Source of the DNA: Actinomycetes bacterium
GTDB lineage: Bacteria; Actinomycetota; Actinomycetes; Streptosporangiales; Streptosporangiaceae
Length of the DNA stretch: 64,000 nt
Reading direction: 5' to 3'
Assembly: GCA_021793235.1 (NCBI GenBank)
Contig: JAJYTD010000002.1
Span: forward strand, 62,001 to 126,000
Program-made: the position numbers and the translations under genes
In this document: piece after piece, positions 1 to 9,659 of the stretch
Numbering within the stretch: position 1 is the stretch's first letter
Layout of the letters: each line of letters opens with the position of its first letter
The notes under the pieces: model-generated
The model's input: only the letters and a program-made list of their open reading frames with translations
The model's database searches: none
Told to the model about the DNA's origin: nothing

Positions 1-680
1 AACGGGGGCAGGAACATCGCCTTGACGGAGAAGGCCATGCCGAGCACGACCGCGCCCGCCGCCAGCCACCCGTACCGGCCCTCGCCGGTGCGCAGGTAGC
101 GCACCGTCCACAGGAGCGCCAGCGCGATGGCCAACTGGAACGGGACCGCGTTGAGGGCGGCCGACCACCAGGCGAGGACCGGCATGGTCAACGGGGCGAA
201 GGCATAGACGGCAAGGGGGGCGATGATGGCCCAGCGGCGCCCGAAAAGCTCCCACAGCAGGCAGAACACCGCCACGGCGGCGCCGGCCTGGAACGCCAGC
301 ATGACACCGGCGGTCAGCCCCCAGTTGTACGGCGCAATGGCGGTCTGGATATAGGTCAGCAGCATCGCGCCGGGCATGAAGTGGCCCTTGTGCAGGTCGG
401 TCAGGTATTCCACGCTGAGAGTGGAGGCAGCGGCGTTGCCGACGAAGAGGAAGTCGTCCTCGATGAAGTACGCGGAGCGCAGTACGTGGATCTTGAGGGC
501 GAGCGATGCGATGACCAGTGCCGAGCCGAGCAGGAGCACCGGGTCGCGCATCCCCCGGTTCAGCACGTGGGAGAGTGCGCCTGTTCGGAGGCGCCCATCC
601 CGGCCGGGAGCAGACTCGGAGGTTTCGCCATGCTCCTTTGGCTGTCCGACCGCCGATGTCGAGTCGTTGGAATCGGGCAT
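1..680 (-). CDS. GT-C-like polytopic membrane protein, N-terminal part (runs off window)
   Basis: Read on the minus strand from ATG at 680, the frame stays open for 226 residues to the window edge, so the 3' part is missing. The first ~40 residues are hydrophilic. Hydrophobic spans lie near 47-64, 121-143, 150-170, 178-196 and from 204 on. A loop after the first span carries YFIEDDFLFV (DD at 75-76); acidic residues there are typical of GT-C glycosyltransferases that use lipid-linked sugars. The divergent neighbours are glycan-type methyltransferases, which fits an envelope polysaccharide role. The fold assignment is inference; substrate unknown. Confidence 0.7.
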   Translation of the reverse strand, partial: MPDSNDSTSAVGQPKEHGETSESAPGRDGRLRTGALSHVLNRGMRDPVLLLGSALVIASLALKIHVLRSAYFIEDDFLFVGNAAASTLSVEYLTDLHKGHFMPGAMLLTYIQTAIAPYNWGLTAGVMLAFQAGAAVAVFCLLWELFGRRWAIIAPLAVYAFAPLTMPVLAWWSAALNAVPFQLAIALALLWTVRYLRTGEGRYGWLAAGAVVLGMAFSVKAMFLPP

Positions 681-743
681 GCCGCTCACTTTCCCACCCC
701 GGCTCCGGGCCGGTTGACGCCACCGCATAGAAAGGTGCCAGAA

Positions 744-757
744 TATAACATGTTCTA
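744..757. promoter_or_regulatory. KstR-type TetR operator match (TNNAACNNGTTNNA)
   Basis: The sequence TATAACATGTTCTA fits the published KstR palindrome TnnAACnnGTTnnA at every fixed position. It lies in the divergent gap between the membrane protein (start 680) and the methyltransferase gene. Two further matches flank the fused acyl-CoA dehydrogenase at 22.9 kb. Which regulator binds is not known. Confidence 0.45.
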
Positions 758-758
758 C

Positions 759-788
759 ATGGACCTGCGGTTGTCACCGCAGGTCCAT
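759..788. repeat. Perfect 12-bp stem, 6-nt loop inverted repeat
   Basis: ATGGACCTGCGG and CCGCAGGTCCAT are exact reverse complements separated by TTGTCA. The hairpin sits directly downstream of the KstR-like site and upstream of the methyltransferase start, in the probable 5' leader of that gene. It has no T-run, so an operator or leader structure is likelier than an intrinsic terminator. Confidence 0.5.
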
Positions 789-855
789 ACCATTGGCTGA
801 TTCAAGACAAGAACTCGGTCCCCCGGGTTCTCCGGTACCGCCAGGGAGTGGGAAC

Positions 856-1599
856 TTGGGCCTCGACGAGGTGCGGGACGACTGGACACGGCTCGGCTCT
901 GCCGAGCCGCTCTGGGCCGTGTGCGTCGATCCGGACAAGCGCGGCGGCGGCTGGGACGACAACGAGTTCCTGGCGTCGGGCGCCGCGGAGATCGACGGGG
1001 CGCTGCGCCGCCTGACCGAACTCGGCATCCGCCCCGAGGGCGGGCGGGCACTGGACTTCGGCTGCGGGGCGGGACGGCTGTCCAACGCGCTCGCCGCGCA
1101 CTTCGAGACGGTCGTCGGGGTGGACATCTCCGCGCCCATGCTTGCGGAGGCCCGGCGGTTGGACCGCAGCGGGGGCCGGATCGATTTCCGGCTCAACGAC
1201 GCCCCCGACCTTGCCGCCTTCGACGACGGCTCCTTCGACCTCGTCTACACCGATCTGGTGCTGCAGCACCTGCCGCCCGCTCTGGCAGCCGGTTACCTGC
1301 GCGAGTTCACCCGCGTCGTGCGGCCAGGGGGCGCCATGGTGATCGGCGTTCCCGAACGTGAGAAACCCACCTTCAAAGGCCTGGTCTTCCGCTACGCCCC
1401 GTGGCCGCTGATCCGCATCGCCCAGCGCGTGGTCCTGCGCTATCCGGCTCCGATGCGGATGCACGTGTGGCCGACCCGGCAGCTGTCCGCGGTGCTGGCG
1501 GCCGGAGGCGCCCGAATCGCGGCCTCCGACGACTACTGGGGCGGCGACCACTGGCGGCACCTGCGGCACTACGTCGAGGTCCGCGGGGAGTCCCGATGA
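856..1599 (+). CDS. Class I SAM-dependent methyltransferase
   Basis: This 247-residue protein is a Rossmann-type methyltransferase. Motif I is ALDFGCGAGRLS (about 65-76), the ribose-binding acid is in VVGVDIS (D90), and a later LQHLPP segment matches the post-II region. I chose the TTG at 856 because GGGAGTGGGAAC precedes it; an in-frame TTG at 793 would add 21 Pro-rich residues but starts inside the leader hairpin region. The next gene overlaps it by ATGA, so the two methyltransferases are translationally coupled. Substrate is unknown; the context suggests O-methylation of a surface glycan or its lipid precursor. Confidence 0.8.
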   Translation: MGLDEVRDDWTRLGSAEPLWAVCVDPDKRGGGWDDNEFLASGAAEIDGALRRLTELGIRPEGGRALDFGCGAGRLSNALAAHFETVVGVDISAPMLAEARRLDRSGGRIDFRLNDAPDLAAFDDGSFDLVYTDLVLQHLPPALAAGYLREFTRVVRPGGAMVIGVPEREKPTFKGLVFRYAPWPLIRIAQRVVLRYPAPMRMHVWPTRQLSAVLAAGGARIAASDDYWGGDHWRHLRHYVEVRGESR

Positions 1600-2339
1600 G
1601 CACAGCGAACCCGCCGTTCCGCGCCACGCTGGGCCGGTCCGTCGCGCTGTTCTCCGCCTTCCGCGCGGAGCAGACCGACCCCGACCGCTTCTACGGCACG
1701 CTGGCCCGCGACACCGTCGCCCAGCTCCGCTCCTACACTCCGCTGGACGGCAAGGTCGTCGTGGACGTCGGCGGCGGGCCCGGCTACTTCGCCGACGCCC
1801 TGCGCGCGGCCGGCGCCCGCTGCGTCTGCGTGGACGCCGACACCGGTGAACTGCGTCTGCGCGGCGGCGAGCTGCCCGACACCGCCGTCCTCGGCAGTGC
1901 CCTGGACATGCCGATGCGCTCGGATTCGGTGGACATCTGCTTCTCGTCGAATGTGCTGGAGCATGTCCCGGACCCGCCGCGCATGGCCGAGGAGATGGTC
2001 CGGGTGACCCGCCCCGGCGGGCTCGTCTACCTGTCCTACACCCTGTGGCTGTCCCCGTGGGGCGGCCACGAGACCTCGCCGTGGCACTACCTGGGCGGCG
2101 CCTACGCCGCCCGCCGATTCGTCCGCAAGAACGGCCGGCGCCCCAAGAACGACTTCGGCCGCACGATGTTCGCCGTCTCGGCCGCACAGATGCTGGCCTG
2201 GACCCGCGGCCGGGACGACATCGATGTGGTCGACATCCTGCCCCGCTACCTTCCGGTATGGCTGAAACCCATCGTGCGCGTTCCCGGTCTGCGCGAGATC
2301 ATCACCTGGAACCTCCTGCTGGTACTGCGCAAACGCTGA
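1596..2339 (+). CDS. Class I SAM-dependent methyltransferase
   Basis: This 247-residue methyltransferase overlaps the previous stop codon (ATGA), indicating coupled translation. Motif I is VVDVGGGPGYF (55-65) with the acidic residue at the end of strand 2 in CVDAD (D80). FSSNVLEHVPDPP is the usual methyltransferase-11 type post-motif. A conserved basic, aromatic C-terminal region (WLKPIVRVPGLREIITW) may contact membrane or a lipid-linked acceptor. It is distinct in sequence from its upstream partner, so this is an old pair rather than a recent duplicate. Confidence 0.85.
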   Translation: MSTANPPFRATLGRSVALFSAFRAEQTDPDRFYGTLARDTVAQLRSYTPLDGKVVVDVGGGPGYFADALRAAGARCVCVDADTGELRLRGGELPDTAVLGSALDMPMRSDSVDICFSSNVLEHVPDPPRMAEEMVRVTRPGGLVYLSYTLWLSPWGGHETSPWHYLGGAYAARRFVRKNGRRPKNDFGRTMFAVSAAQMLAWTRGRDDIDVVDILPRYLPVWLKPIVRVPGLREIITWNLLLVLRKR

Positions 2340-2384
2340 GGAGGGCGGGGTCCCGTGCGCAAGCAACGGGCTCACCATGGGACT

Positions 2385-2423
2385 GCGGCAATGGGGGCAC
2401 CGCTCGCTACGCCCCATTGCCGC
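2385..2423. terminator. Convergent-gene hairpin sharing a repeat motif with 15.2 kb
   Basis: GCGGCAATGGGG pairs exactly with CCCCATTGCCGC across a 15-nt loop. It lies between the methyltransferase stop at 2339 and, overlapping, the last codons of the convergent DUF3068 gene (stop 2407). It can work as a bidirectional terminator. GCGGCAATGGGGCG plus AGCGAG recurs in the inverted element at 15219-15474. Confidence 0.55.
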
Positions 2424-3516
2424 CGGCCCAAGAAGGGCTGGAGCGATCCGGATCCTGCGCCTCCTCTGCCCCGGGTCGCCCCTCGCGCCCGCGCGGCCAC
2501 GTGAGCGCCGAGACCGGGACCAGCAGCACGCCCAGCACACCCAGACCCGCCGGAAGCCAGGTGCGCACGGCCGCAATCAGCAGCCGGGCGGCGCGCGCGT
2601 CCTCGGCGTAGGCGGCGACCAGCGTGTCAGGCATGGTGAAGTCGGCGTCCAACAGCACCCGGTCCCCTGTTCCCGTATCGGCCTTCAGGGTTTCGCGGCG
2701 CTCCTCCGCAGCGTTCACCAGGCGGCCGCTCACCGGTTCGATCCAGTACGTGCGCCGCAACTCCAGCCAGCGGGTCGCCGTGACCGTCCCGGAGCGGTCC
2801 AAACCGAGCACCCCCGCCGGAACGGGCCGTTTGGAGCCGGGGATCTGCGTGGCGTCGATGGTCTGCACGTAGCGGCGGACCTCCACACCGGCGATCTCGT
2901 CGTGGCCGTCGAAGACCATGCTCGGCGCGGCACGGATATCGGCGTCGTAGAACGGGTACTCCTCGCCGTACGCTCCGGCCGGCCACCACAGCACCAGCCC
3001 GGCCTGCCGAACGGCACGGTCGCCGTCAACGTGCTCCCCGCAGCAGTTCACCGCCATTTTGGTGGAGCGGTGAACGACGACCCGGCGGTCCATGTGTCCG
3101 ATCATCGATGTGCCGCTCGCGGTGTCGACCGACACCTCCCACGTGACCCAGTCGGGATTGCCCGGACTGGGGGATCCGTGCACCTGGGTGCTCTGCGTGA
3201 CCTCGCTGTCCTCGACCGTTTTCCAGGTGCTGGTGTCCAGATGGGACGCGGTCTCATCCACCAGCCGCACCTGCATCGACATGTTCGCCGGGAGCACCGC
3301 GAACTGGTCGGCCGCATAGAAGCGGAGCAGGAGCGCGAAGGTGATGAGGAACGCCCCGAGTCCGAGTGCCAGGGGCCCCGAATTGCGGCGCAGCAGGCTG
3401 GCGCCGCGTCGCGGTACCGGGTCATCGCCCACCGCTTCACCGTCCTTCGCCAAGACCCGTTCCGCAAAGGCGGACATCCCCCTCTGCGGGTCCGCGTCCT
3501 TTTTCGGCGCGGCCAT
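2407..3516 (-). CDS. DUF3068 family membrane-anchored protein
   Basis: A 369-residue protein with one membrane span near 47-66, a large extracytoplasmic domain with SMQVRLVDET and a conserved WWPAGAYGEEYPFYD stretch, and a second span near the C-terminus, followed by a charged tail. This architecture is that of the actinobacterial DUF3068 family. Its ATG overlaps the stop of the upstream AftD-like gene (ATGA), so the two are cotranslated and presumably work on the same exported glycan. The last codons run into the terminator hairpin. Function is not established. Confidence 0.8.
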   Translation of the reverse strand: MAAPKKDADPQRGMSAFAERVLAKDGEAVGDDPVPRRGASLLRRNSGPLALGLGAFLITFALLLRFYAADQFAVLPANMSMQVRLVDETASHLDTSTWKTVEDSEVTQSTQVHGSPSPGNPDWVTWEVSVDTASGTSMIGHMDRRVVVHRSTKMAVNCCGEHVDGDRAVRQAGLVLWWPAGAYGEEYPFYDADIRAAPSMVFDGHDEIAGVEVRRYVQTIDATQIPGSKRPVPAGVLGLDRSGTVTATRWLELRRTYWIEPVSGRLVNAAEERRETLKADTGTGDRVLLDADFTMPDTLVAAYAEDARAARLLIAAVRTWLPAGLGVLGVLLVPVSALTWPRGREGRPGAEEAQDPDRSSPSWAGGNGA

Positions 3517-6500
3517 CAGGCGTTCACTTCCTCGGCCATCCCACGCCCATCGCTCTCGTCGGCCGGTTCCTCCTCGGGCGGGGTGCGCCGCGCGTCGGCC
3601 GATGGGGTGCCGCGGTCGGCGGTCTCCCGCCGGATGGGGGCGGAGAGTTCGCCGAGCGACACCACGAGCCGGGCCAGCGCCGGCAGGCACAGCAGCTGGG
3701 CGACTCCGCCACGCAACGGATCGCTGAGCAGATCGCTGATGTCGTGGAACGGAAAGTACAGCGCCAGGTAGGTGCCCACGGCCGCGGACAGTCCCGCGCA
3801 ACCGAGCGCCACGGTGACGGTCCACGGGCCCGCGAGCCAGCGAAGGAGGCGCCCGCCCAGCGCAGGGCGCTCGGGTTTGGCGTGCCGCAGTGCCGCGGAC
3901 GGGGACCGGCCCAGCCACCACACGAACAGCAGCGCCGCGCCGATGACCGCGGCGCCCGCGGCGCCCGCCACCCACAGCCCGTAGAGCAGCCCGAGCGGGA
4001 CGAGCAGGCCGCGGCTGATCCGACCGGGGGCGGCCGCGGCCGGTGGCGTCGATGCGCGCACCGGCTCCGTGCCCTCGGTCGCCCGGACCGCGCGGCGCCT
4101 GCTCATCGGTGCGCGCATCGCCAGCACCCCGGCCAGCAGGGCCAGCACGGCGCCCGCGCCGAGGGCCGCATGGTAGACGCGGTCGGGAGCGTAGGTCAGA
4201 GTCACGGTTCCGGCGGTTCCGGCAGGCAGCTTCCATGCCTGCTTCCAGCCGTCCAGGCGCACCGGTTCCAGCGTGCCGTCCCCGACCGCTGCTTCCCATC
4301 CCTCATTGAAGTTCTCGTTGACGACGAGGTAGCTGTCTTCGTCGACGGCCACGTCGAACCGGCGCTCGCTGTCGCCCCACGAGGCGACCGAGGCCACGCC
4401 GGCCATGTCGACGTCACCGCGCTCGTCGGCCTGTGCGTCCTCGATGACGGCCGAGCGCACCTGGAACTGGTTACCGGGCTCCACGATGACGCGGTTCTTC
4501 CCATCGGTGATCCCGATGTCGGAACAGGACTCATAACGCAGCGGCTTCCCGCCGAGCTTGTCCTCCAGGCTGCCCGAGGCGATGCGGGTCTCCACTCGTT
4601 CTCCGTTGATCCGCAGCACAGGACCGAGCCCGCACCCGGTCGCGGCCTCGCCGCCCTCGATCGGCTCCAGCGGCTCCACATCGGGCAGGGAGATCCGCTG
4701 GATCTCCAGCGGCTGACCTTCGGGCCGGTCGAAGGTGATGGTCAGTTCATCGGCCGTGACCGGGGAGAAGTCCACCCAGCCGCTTCCGTCGAGCCATCCC
4801 TCACGGACGGTGGACCCGGTTTCCACGGTGACCTTGATGGGGCGCGCGATGCTGTCGGTACGCGGGAACTCCACCTTTATCCCATTGATCTCGACCTTGG
4901 TTTCGAGATCGACTTCCAGCCAGGGCTCATCCTCGTGCGGGGCGGGGTACCAGACGGTGCTGTCGTCCGCGTCGAACGCGTTGCGCCCCATCGCCGCCGG
5001 GTGCTGTACCGATGTGGAGGATGAGGTGACCTTGGGATATCCTCCGGCCCGATTGGCCGCGTTCTCCACATCCGCGGGATCGGTGACCACGACTTCGCCG
5101 CTGATGCGGTACTCGCCCGAACCCGTGTCGGCCATCTCGAAGGTGCGGTCGAGGACGTGGGCGTTCTCCCCCTGTACGGCGAGGTCGGGGTTGCACACCC
5201 ACACGCGGGACCCCTCCATGCAGCCCGGGACTGTGCCGGTGGACCCGGTGAACAGAACGGTGCCGGCACCGGGCACACCCGGGACGTCGAGCGTGCGGGT
5301 CGCCTCCACACCGGGAAGGGCGATGTCGGTGATGCCTACGCGGGTGCCGAACCGGTAGTCCGGTTCCCAGGCGAGGCCGTCCACCCGAATCCGCAAGGTG
5401 GTGGTCTCTCCCGCGGGCGCGGTGAACTCCTGGGGCTCTCCGGTGGCCGCCACGGGCGCGCTGACCTGGTCGTCATCGGTGATGAGACTGATCTCTGCAG
5501 GGGGCGGCTCGCCCGCGATCTGCTCGAAGGCGATGGTGAGGTCGCCGACCTCGCGGGGCTCGTCGAACTCGATCTCCAACCACTGCCCGATGGCGCCGGT
5601 GAATCCGCTGGATCGCCAGGAGGTGCCGAGGGCGCCGTCGAGCGCGGAGAACGGCATCCGGCCCGGGTCACGGGTGCCTGGGTTGGCGTTCGCCCCGGCT
5701 TCGGAGGAGGAGGCGGTGACCGACGCGATGCCGTGGTTGACGGCCGCCGCGGTGTAGTCCTCCCATGCCGGGTCCATGATGTCGGGAGCGGGCGCGTCGC
5801 GCTCCAGTTCCTCGTCCGCGGTCAGCGTGTTGCTGATGTTGCGCCGCACGTCGGAGTAGACGACCTCGCGGCGGCGGGAGGTGTCGGTGACGATCGTGTC
5901 CTTTGGCGCGATGTCCTCGGCGCCGGGGTCGTCACCGATGAGGACCGGTCGGTCATCGGTGAGCATCCCTTGTTCGGCCAGGCTGAGCAGGGCTTCGGGG
6001 CCGCCCGTCACCCGCACTGCCGTATCGGCGGGGACGGTTCCCACCGTGGGCGCGGCCCCTTCGACCTTGTAGATGTCGAGTGCCTTGTAGGGCTGGTCGT
6101 ACCAGTCGGCGGCCTGCTGGACGTCCCGCGAACCCACTGCCGGCCCGAACGACACCTGGCGGACGATGCCGGGTGAGTCCTCCAGCGCCTGGTGTACGCG
6201 TGCGGGCCAGCCTCCGTTGTTTCCGCTGCGTTGCAGGTCGTTGCGGACGATGAGGTGGGTGACGCCCATGCGGGCCAGTGTCGCAGTCAGCCCCGCGGAA
6301 CCCCGCCCGGAGGAGATTCGCTGGTCGATCTCCTGGGTCAGCCGGGAGACCCCCGCCGACCCCCAGGGGATGATCTGGTGGTTGGTCCACGCGCTGTCCA
6401 TGAGCGGCTGCATGGGCTCGTCCATGGGACGGCCCCATTCGTACTCGCCGCGCGCGGAGCCCGGAACGGCCATGGTCATTCCGCTGCTCGCGTTGGCGTC

Positions 6501-8048
6501 GAGCCACTGCGTCGCCTCGTACCAGTAGCCGGGGATCTTCTCGAAGCCACCGCGCGTGGCGACCCCCACGGTCGCGATCGGGGTGAGGGTGGCGAAGAAG
6601 GCGACGGCGCACGTAGCGGCCGCCGCCTTGCGGACCAGAGGCGGGGTCAGGCCGAGCGCGCGCAGCAGGCCGAAGCGGCGGTCGGCCGCGTCCCGGCCGA
6701 GGACAACGGGAAGCTGGGCCAGCCCCAACACGATGGGCAACCGGATGAGGGCGTCGAACTTGTGGATGTTGCGGAACGGGCTGAGCACTCCGTCGAACAT
6801 CGCCTGCATGTACGGCGCCATCGGGCCGGTGACGTCGCCGGTGTAGCCGGCCACGACGATCGCGGTTCCGGTGAGGAGGCACACCGCCAGGAAGAGCCGC
6901 TCGGGCATGCGGCGGTTGATCAGCCCGGCCAGCCCCAGACCGGCCACCAGGGCGGTGGCCGCGACCAGCCACGGCTCGGTGGAGAGTTCGGCCCCGGCCG
7001 GCAGCGGCGGCCGGCCCTGGCCGGGCACGAACCCCATCCAGTTGGAGGTGCCGCGCAGCGCGTTGATGAGGGAGGTGACGCCCGTCGTCGTTGCCGCGTC
7101 CTCGGTGAACGGCATGAACGAGAACACGTAGCTGCCCATGAGCAGCAGCGGGGCCAACCACCAGAACGACACCAGGAACAGCGCGGTCAGCCACCACACC
7201 AGCAACCGCCGCTTGCGCGGACCCCTGGCTCTGGTGAGCAGGTACAGCAGCGGCACGACCAGGACCGCCAGTTCCGAAGCGGCATTGGTGCCGCCGCAGA
7301 GCAGGAAGGCCAGCCCTGATAGCATCGCCATCCGCCGCGGGCTGCTCCCCTGCCGGGTGCCGTACACCAGCGGCAGCATGATCCACGGCAGCAGCATCAT
7401 CGGCTGCAGTTCCGCGGAGTTGTAGGAGATCAGTGTCAGCACGCGCGGTGCGAGGGCATAGGCCACACCGGCGACGATGCGGGTGTGCAGGGTGCCGATC
7501 CCCAGTGCTCCCGCCAGTTTGACCGTGCCGAGGAAGGCGGCGCACAGCAGCACGGCCAGCCACAGCCGCTGCACCATCCACTCGGGCATGTCCAGCGCGA
7601 TGAAGACCGCGTGGAACGGCCCGTTGGGGAAGAAGTAGCCGTATGCCTGGTTCTGCAGTTGCCCGAAGTAGGAGGGGTCCCACAGGTGGAGCGCCCGTTC
7701 CAGGAACCCGAAAGGGTTGATCGTCAGGTCGATCTTGGTGTCACCGACGATCATCGGCGGGTCGAGGCTGAGCGCGACACCGGAGAGCAGCAGGCATACC
7801 GCCAGCAGTTTGAGTCGGCGCAGCAGAGTAGGGTCGGTATCGTCGGTACTGTCCGTGTCAGCGGCGCCGGCGGCGGCCTTGGAGGGCTCTGGCCGTTCTT
7901 CCGTCTGCGTCGAGCCGCCCGACTCGTCTTCTGCTTCAGCAGCGTCACCGGGCCGCTCGGGCCGGGCCGCCGGCGCGCGGCCGTTCGACGCTTCGGGCTC
8001 CGCCCGCTCGAACGCGTCGCCCTCCGGCTCCGGATCGGGCAGCGTCAC
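3516..8048 (-). CDS. aftD: AftD-like alpha-(1->3)-arabinofuranosyltransferase (DUF3367)
   Basis: A 1510-residue integral membrane protein. A charged, low-complexity N-terminus (~75 residues) leads into about ten hydrophobic spans, with the GT-C style first loop GDTKIDLTINPFGFLERALH. The middle and C-terminal parts hold two discoidin-like beta-sandwich regions (one around QWLEIEFDEPREVGDLTIAF, one around EPWLEVDLETKVEINGIKVE), typical carbohydrate-binding modules of AftD, and further spans near the C-terminus. The GTG start at 8048 overlaps the GT4 stop (GTGA). The family adds arabinofuranose from decaprenyl-phosphoarabinose at the outer face in mycobacteria; in a non-mycolate genus the acceptor is uncertain. 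Confidence 0.85.
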   Translation of the reverse strand: MTLPDPEPEGDAFERAEPEASNGRAPAARPERPGDAAEAEDESGGSTQTEERPEPSKAAAGAADTDSTDDTDPTLLRRLKLLAVCLLLSGVALSLDPPMIVGDTKIDLTINPFGFLERALHLWDPSYFGQLQNQAYGYFFPNGPFHAVFIALDMPEWMVQRLWLAVLLCAAFLGTVKLAGALGIGTLHTRIVAGVAYALAPRVLTLISYNSAELQPMMLLPWIMLPLVYGTRQGSSPRRMAMLSGLAFLLCGGTNAASELAVLVVPLLYLLTRARGPRKRRLLVWWLTALFLVSFWWLAPLLLMGSYVFSFMPFTEDAATTTGVTSLINALRGTSNWMGFVPGQGRPPLPAGAELSTEPWLVAATALVAGLGLAGLINRRMPERLFLAVCLLTGTAIVVAGYTGDVTGPMAPYMQAMFDGVLSPFRNIHKFDALIRLPIVLGLAQLPVVLGRDAADRRFGLLRALGLTPPLVRKAAAATCAVAFFATLTPIATVGVATRGGFEKIPGYWYEATQWLDANASSGMTMAVPGSARGEYEWGRPMDEPMQPLMDSAWTNHQIIPWGSAGVSRLTQEIDQRISSGRGSAGLTATLARMGVTHLIVRNDLQRSGNNGGWPARVHQALEDSPGIVRQVSFGPAVGSRDVQQAADWYDQPYKALDIYKVEGAAPTVGTVPADTAVRVTGGPEALLSLAEQGMLTDDRPVLIGDDPGAEDIAPKDTIVTDTSRRREVVYSDVRRNISNTLTADEELERDAPAPDIMDPAWEDYTAAAVNHGIASVTASSSEAGANANPGTRDPGRMPFSALDGALGTSWRSSGFTGAIGQWLEIEFDEPREVGDLTIAFEQIAGEPPPAEISLITDDDQVSAPVAATGEPQEFTAPAGETTTLRIRVDGLAWEPDYRFGTRVGITDIALPGVEATRTLDVPGVPGAGTVLFTGSTGTVPGCMEGSRVWVCNPDLAVQGENAHVLDRTFEMADTGSGEYRISGEVVVTDPADVENAANRAGGYPKVTSSSTSVQHPAAMGRNAFDADDSTVWYPAPHEDEPWLEVDLETKVEINGIKVEFPRTDSIARPIKVTVETGSTVREGWLDGSGWVDFSPVTADELTITFDRPEGQPLEIQRISLPDVEPLEPIEGGEAATGCGLGPVLRINGERVETRIASGSLEDKLGGKPLRYESCSDIGITDGKNRVIVEPGNQFQVRSAVIEDAQADERGDVDMAGVASVASWGDSERRFDVAVDEDSYLVVNENFNEGWEAAVGDGTLEPVRLDGWKQAWKLPAGTAGTVTLTYAPDRVYHAALGAGAVLALLAGVLAMRAPMSRRRAVRATEGTEPVRASTPPAAAAPGRISRGLLVPLGLLYGLWVAGAAGAAVIGAALLFVWWLGRSPSAALRHAKPERPALGGRLLRWLAGPWTVTVALGCAGLSAAVGTYLALYFPFHDISDLLSDPLRGGVAQLLCLPALARLVVSLGELSAPIRRETADRGTPSADARRTPPEEEPADESDGRGMAEEVNA

Positions 8049-9358
8049 GTGCCCGCCTCTGCGGCGGTAGTGCCTTTGCCGTCGGCGCCGTTCTCGCTTG
8101 CGTCCGCGAGTTCGGAGGCGATCAACCTCGTCATGGCGACTCCACTGCGCTCCCAGGTGAAGCGGGCCGCCCACTCACGGCAGGCCCGGCGGATCTCCGC
8201 GGCGCGCACGGGATCGCTGAGCTCGGTCAGCGCAGCATCGACGACGTCGGTGAGGTCCTGCCCCTCGCGTACCAACCATCCGGTCTCGCCATCGCGCACG
8301 GAATCACGGAGACCGTCGACATCATAGGCCACCGTGGGCACGCCGAGCCCCGCCGCTTCGATCACGGTGAGCCCCCAGCCCTCGAACTCCGAGGCGGTGA
8401 CATGCAGGACGGAACCGGAGAGCACGGCGTTCTTCTGCTCTTCGGTGAGGAATCCGTGCAGCCGCACCCGGTCCTCCAGGCTGTGGCGGTGGACCTGCTC
8501 GGTCAGCGTCTCCATCTCCGGGCCGCGGCCGATGATGTGCACGCGCAGCCCCGGCCGGGACTCGCGAAGCCCCACGGCGATGTCCACCACCCGCGAGACC
8601 CGTTTCTGCACGACGAGCCGCCCCAGGCTGACGATGGCCGGGGCACCCATCTCCGCCTCGCTGACGGCGTGGTCGGGCGCGACCGGCTGCAGCGGTGGGC
8701 TGCCGTTGTGGATGACGGTGATGGGGGCGCGCCACCGCAGCTTCTCGCGCATGGCGCGGCGGGAGGACTCCGAAACCGTGACGGTCGGGCAGGAGCGGTA
8801 GACGCGGCTGGCGACGCTGCTCTCGATGAACCTGCCCAGCCAGGCCAGCGGACGGCTGAAGTAGGCGTTGAACTGCAGGTCGTGGACGTGGTGAACGACG
8901 CTGATCACCCGGGTGCGGCGGGGGAGGACCAGCCGCGAGAAGAAGGGGATGCCGTTCATGCAGTCCAGCGCCACGTGGAATTCACGGCGCCGGAACAGCA
9001 ACCAGAGCATGACCAGGGGGTAGACCGTGAACTTGCCGCCCATGCGGCGGATGACGATACCGTCTCGCGTCTCGACCCGGGCCTGGCCGCGTTCACGGCT
9101 GGTCACGAAGGTGACGTCGGCGCCGCGGCCGGCCAGGTGCCGGCTCATCCGCCAGGCGTACTCCTCGGCGCCGCCCGCGACGGCCTGCCAGGGGTCGCGC
9201 CAGTTGAGCATGGCCACACGGACGCCGTCGACGCGGGGCTCGGGCCGCGTGCTCTGCTGTTCTTCTGGCGTGCCCGGTCTCTTTGGCGCGGCCTGTCTCT
9301 TTGGCGCCTCCGTGTCGTCGGGCATCGGAGGGAGCACGGTCACCGGCTCGGAGGCCAT
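8045..9358 (-). CDS. Glycosyltransferase family 4 protein
   Basis: A 437-residue GT-B enzyme. The acceptor half has a Gly-rich loop WQAVAGGAEEYAWRMSRHL, and the donor half has IVSLGRLVVQKR and EFEGWGLTVIEAAGLGVPTV with the E-x7-E pair that binds the nucleotide sugar. An acidic, Pro-rich ~45-residue N-terminal tail precedes the fold. I chose ATG 9358 (MASEPVTV); further upstream the frame continues without recognisable homology. It is the first gene of the minus-strand unit GT4-aftD-DUF3068 and likely makes the cytosolic part of the same glycan. Confidence 0.85.
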   Translation of the reverse strand: MASEPVTVLPPMPDDTEAPKRQAAPKRPGTPEEQQSTRPEPRVDGVRVAMLNWRDPWQAVAGGAEEYAWRMSRHLAGRGADVTFVTSRERGQARVETRDGIVIRRMGGKFTVYPLVMLWLLFRRREFHVALDCMNGIPFFSRLVLPRRTRVISVVHHVHDLQFNAYFSRPLAWLGRFIESSVASRVYRSCPTVTVSESSRRAMREKLRWRAPITVIHNGSPPLQPVAPDHAVSEAEMGAPAIVSLGRLVVQKRVSRVVDIAVGLRESRPGLRVHIIGRGPEMETLTEQVHRHSLEDRVRLHGFLTEEQKNAVLSGSVLHVTASEFEGWGLTVIEAAGLGVPTVAYDVDGLRDSVRDGETGWLVREGQDLTDVVDAALTELSDPVRAAEIRRACREWAARFTWERSGVAMTRLIASELADASENGADGKGTTAAEAGT

Positions 9359-9659
9359 TGTCACCGGCGGCCCGTACGACGGGTCATGGAAGAGGGGTGT
9401 CTGCTGGAAAACCACTGCTCTCCTGTTCCGCCCGCTCACCCCGACGAGCTTTTCACCGATCGTGGCGGCATAGCCACCCGAAGTAGGGGATTTGTGGCCG
9501 GAGGGGATCGGAGCACGACGATTGTGGGCACGCGGCGCTGGAGGGCACCGTGAGGCCGTGGACCAGCGAGACCCCTGCCGACCGCGATGGCGGCCGGGCC
9601 ATGCGGGGCCACAGGCCGCGCAGGCCGCTTGAGAAGGGGGTGTCCGCCTAGGAGGCGCG
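9359..9659. other. Non-coding gap upstream of the GT4 gene
   Basis: About 300 bases between the DUF2613 terminator hairpin and the GT4 start. It presumably contains the GT4-aftD promoter. I see no convincing coding frame, RNA gene or clear -35/-10 pair. Confidence 0.4.

Noticed and set aside
4-800. Short plus-strand frames over the first 800 bases
   Set aside because: The minus-strand membrane protein explains the coding bias; the plus frames have no recognisable content.
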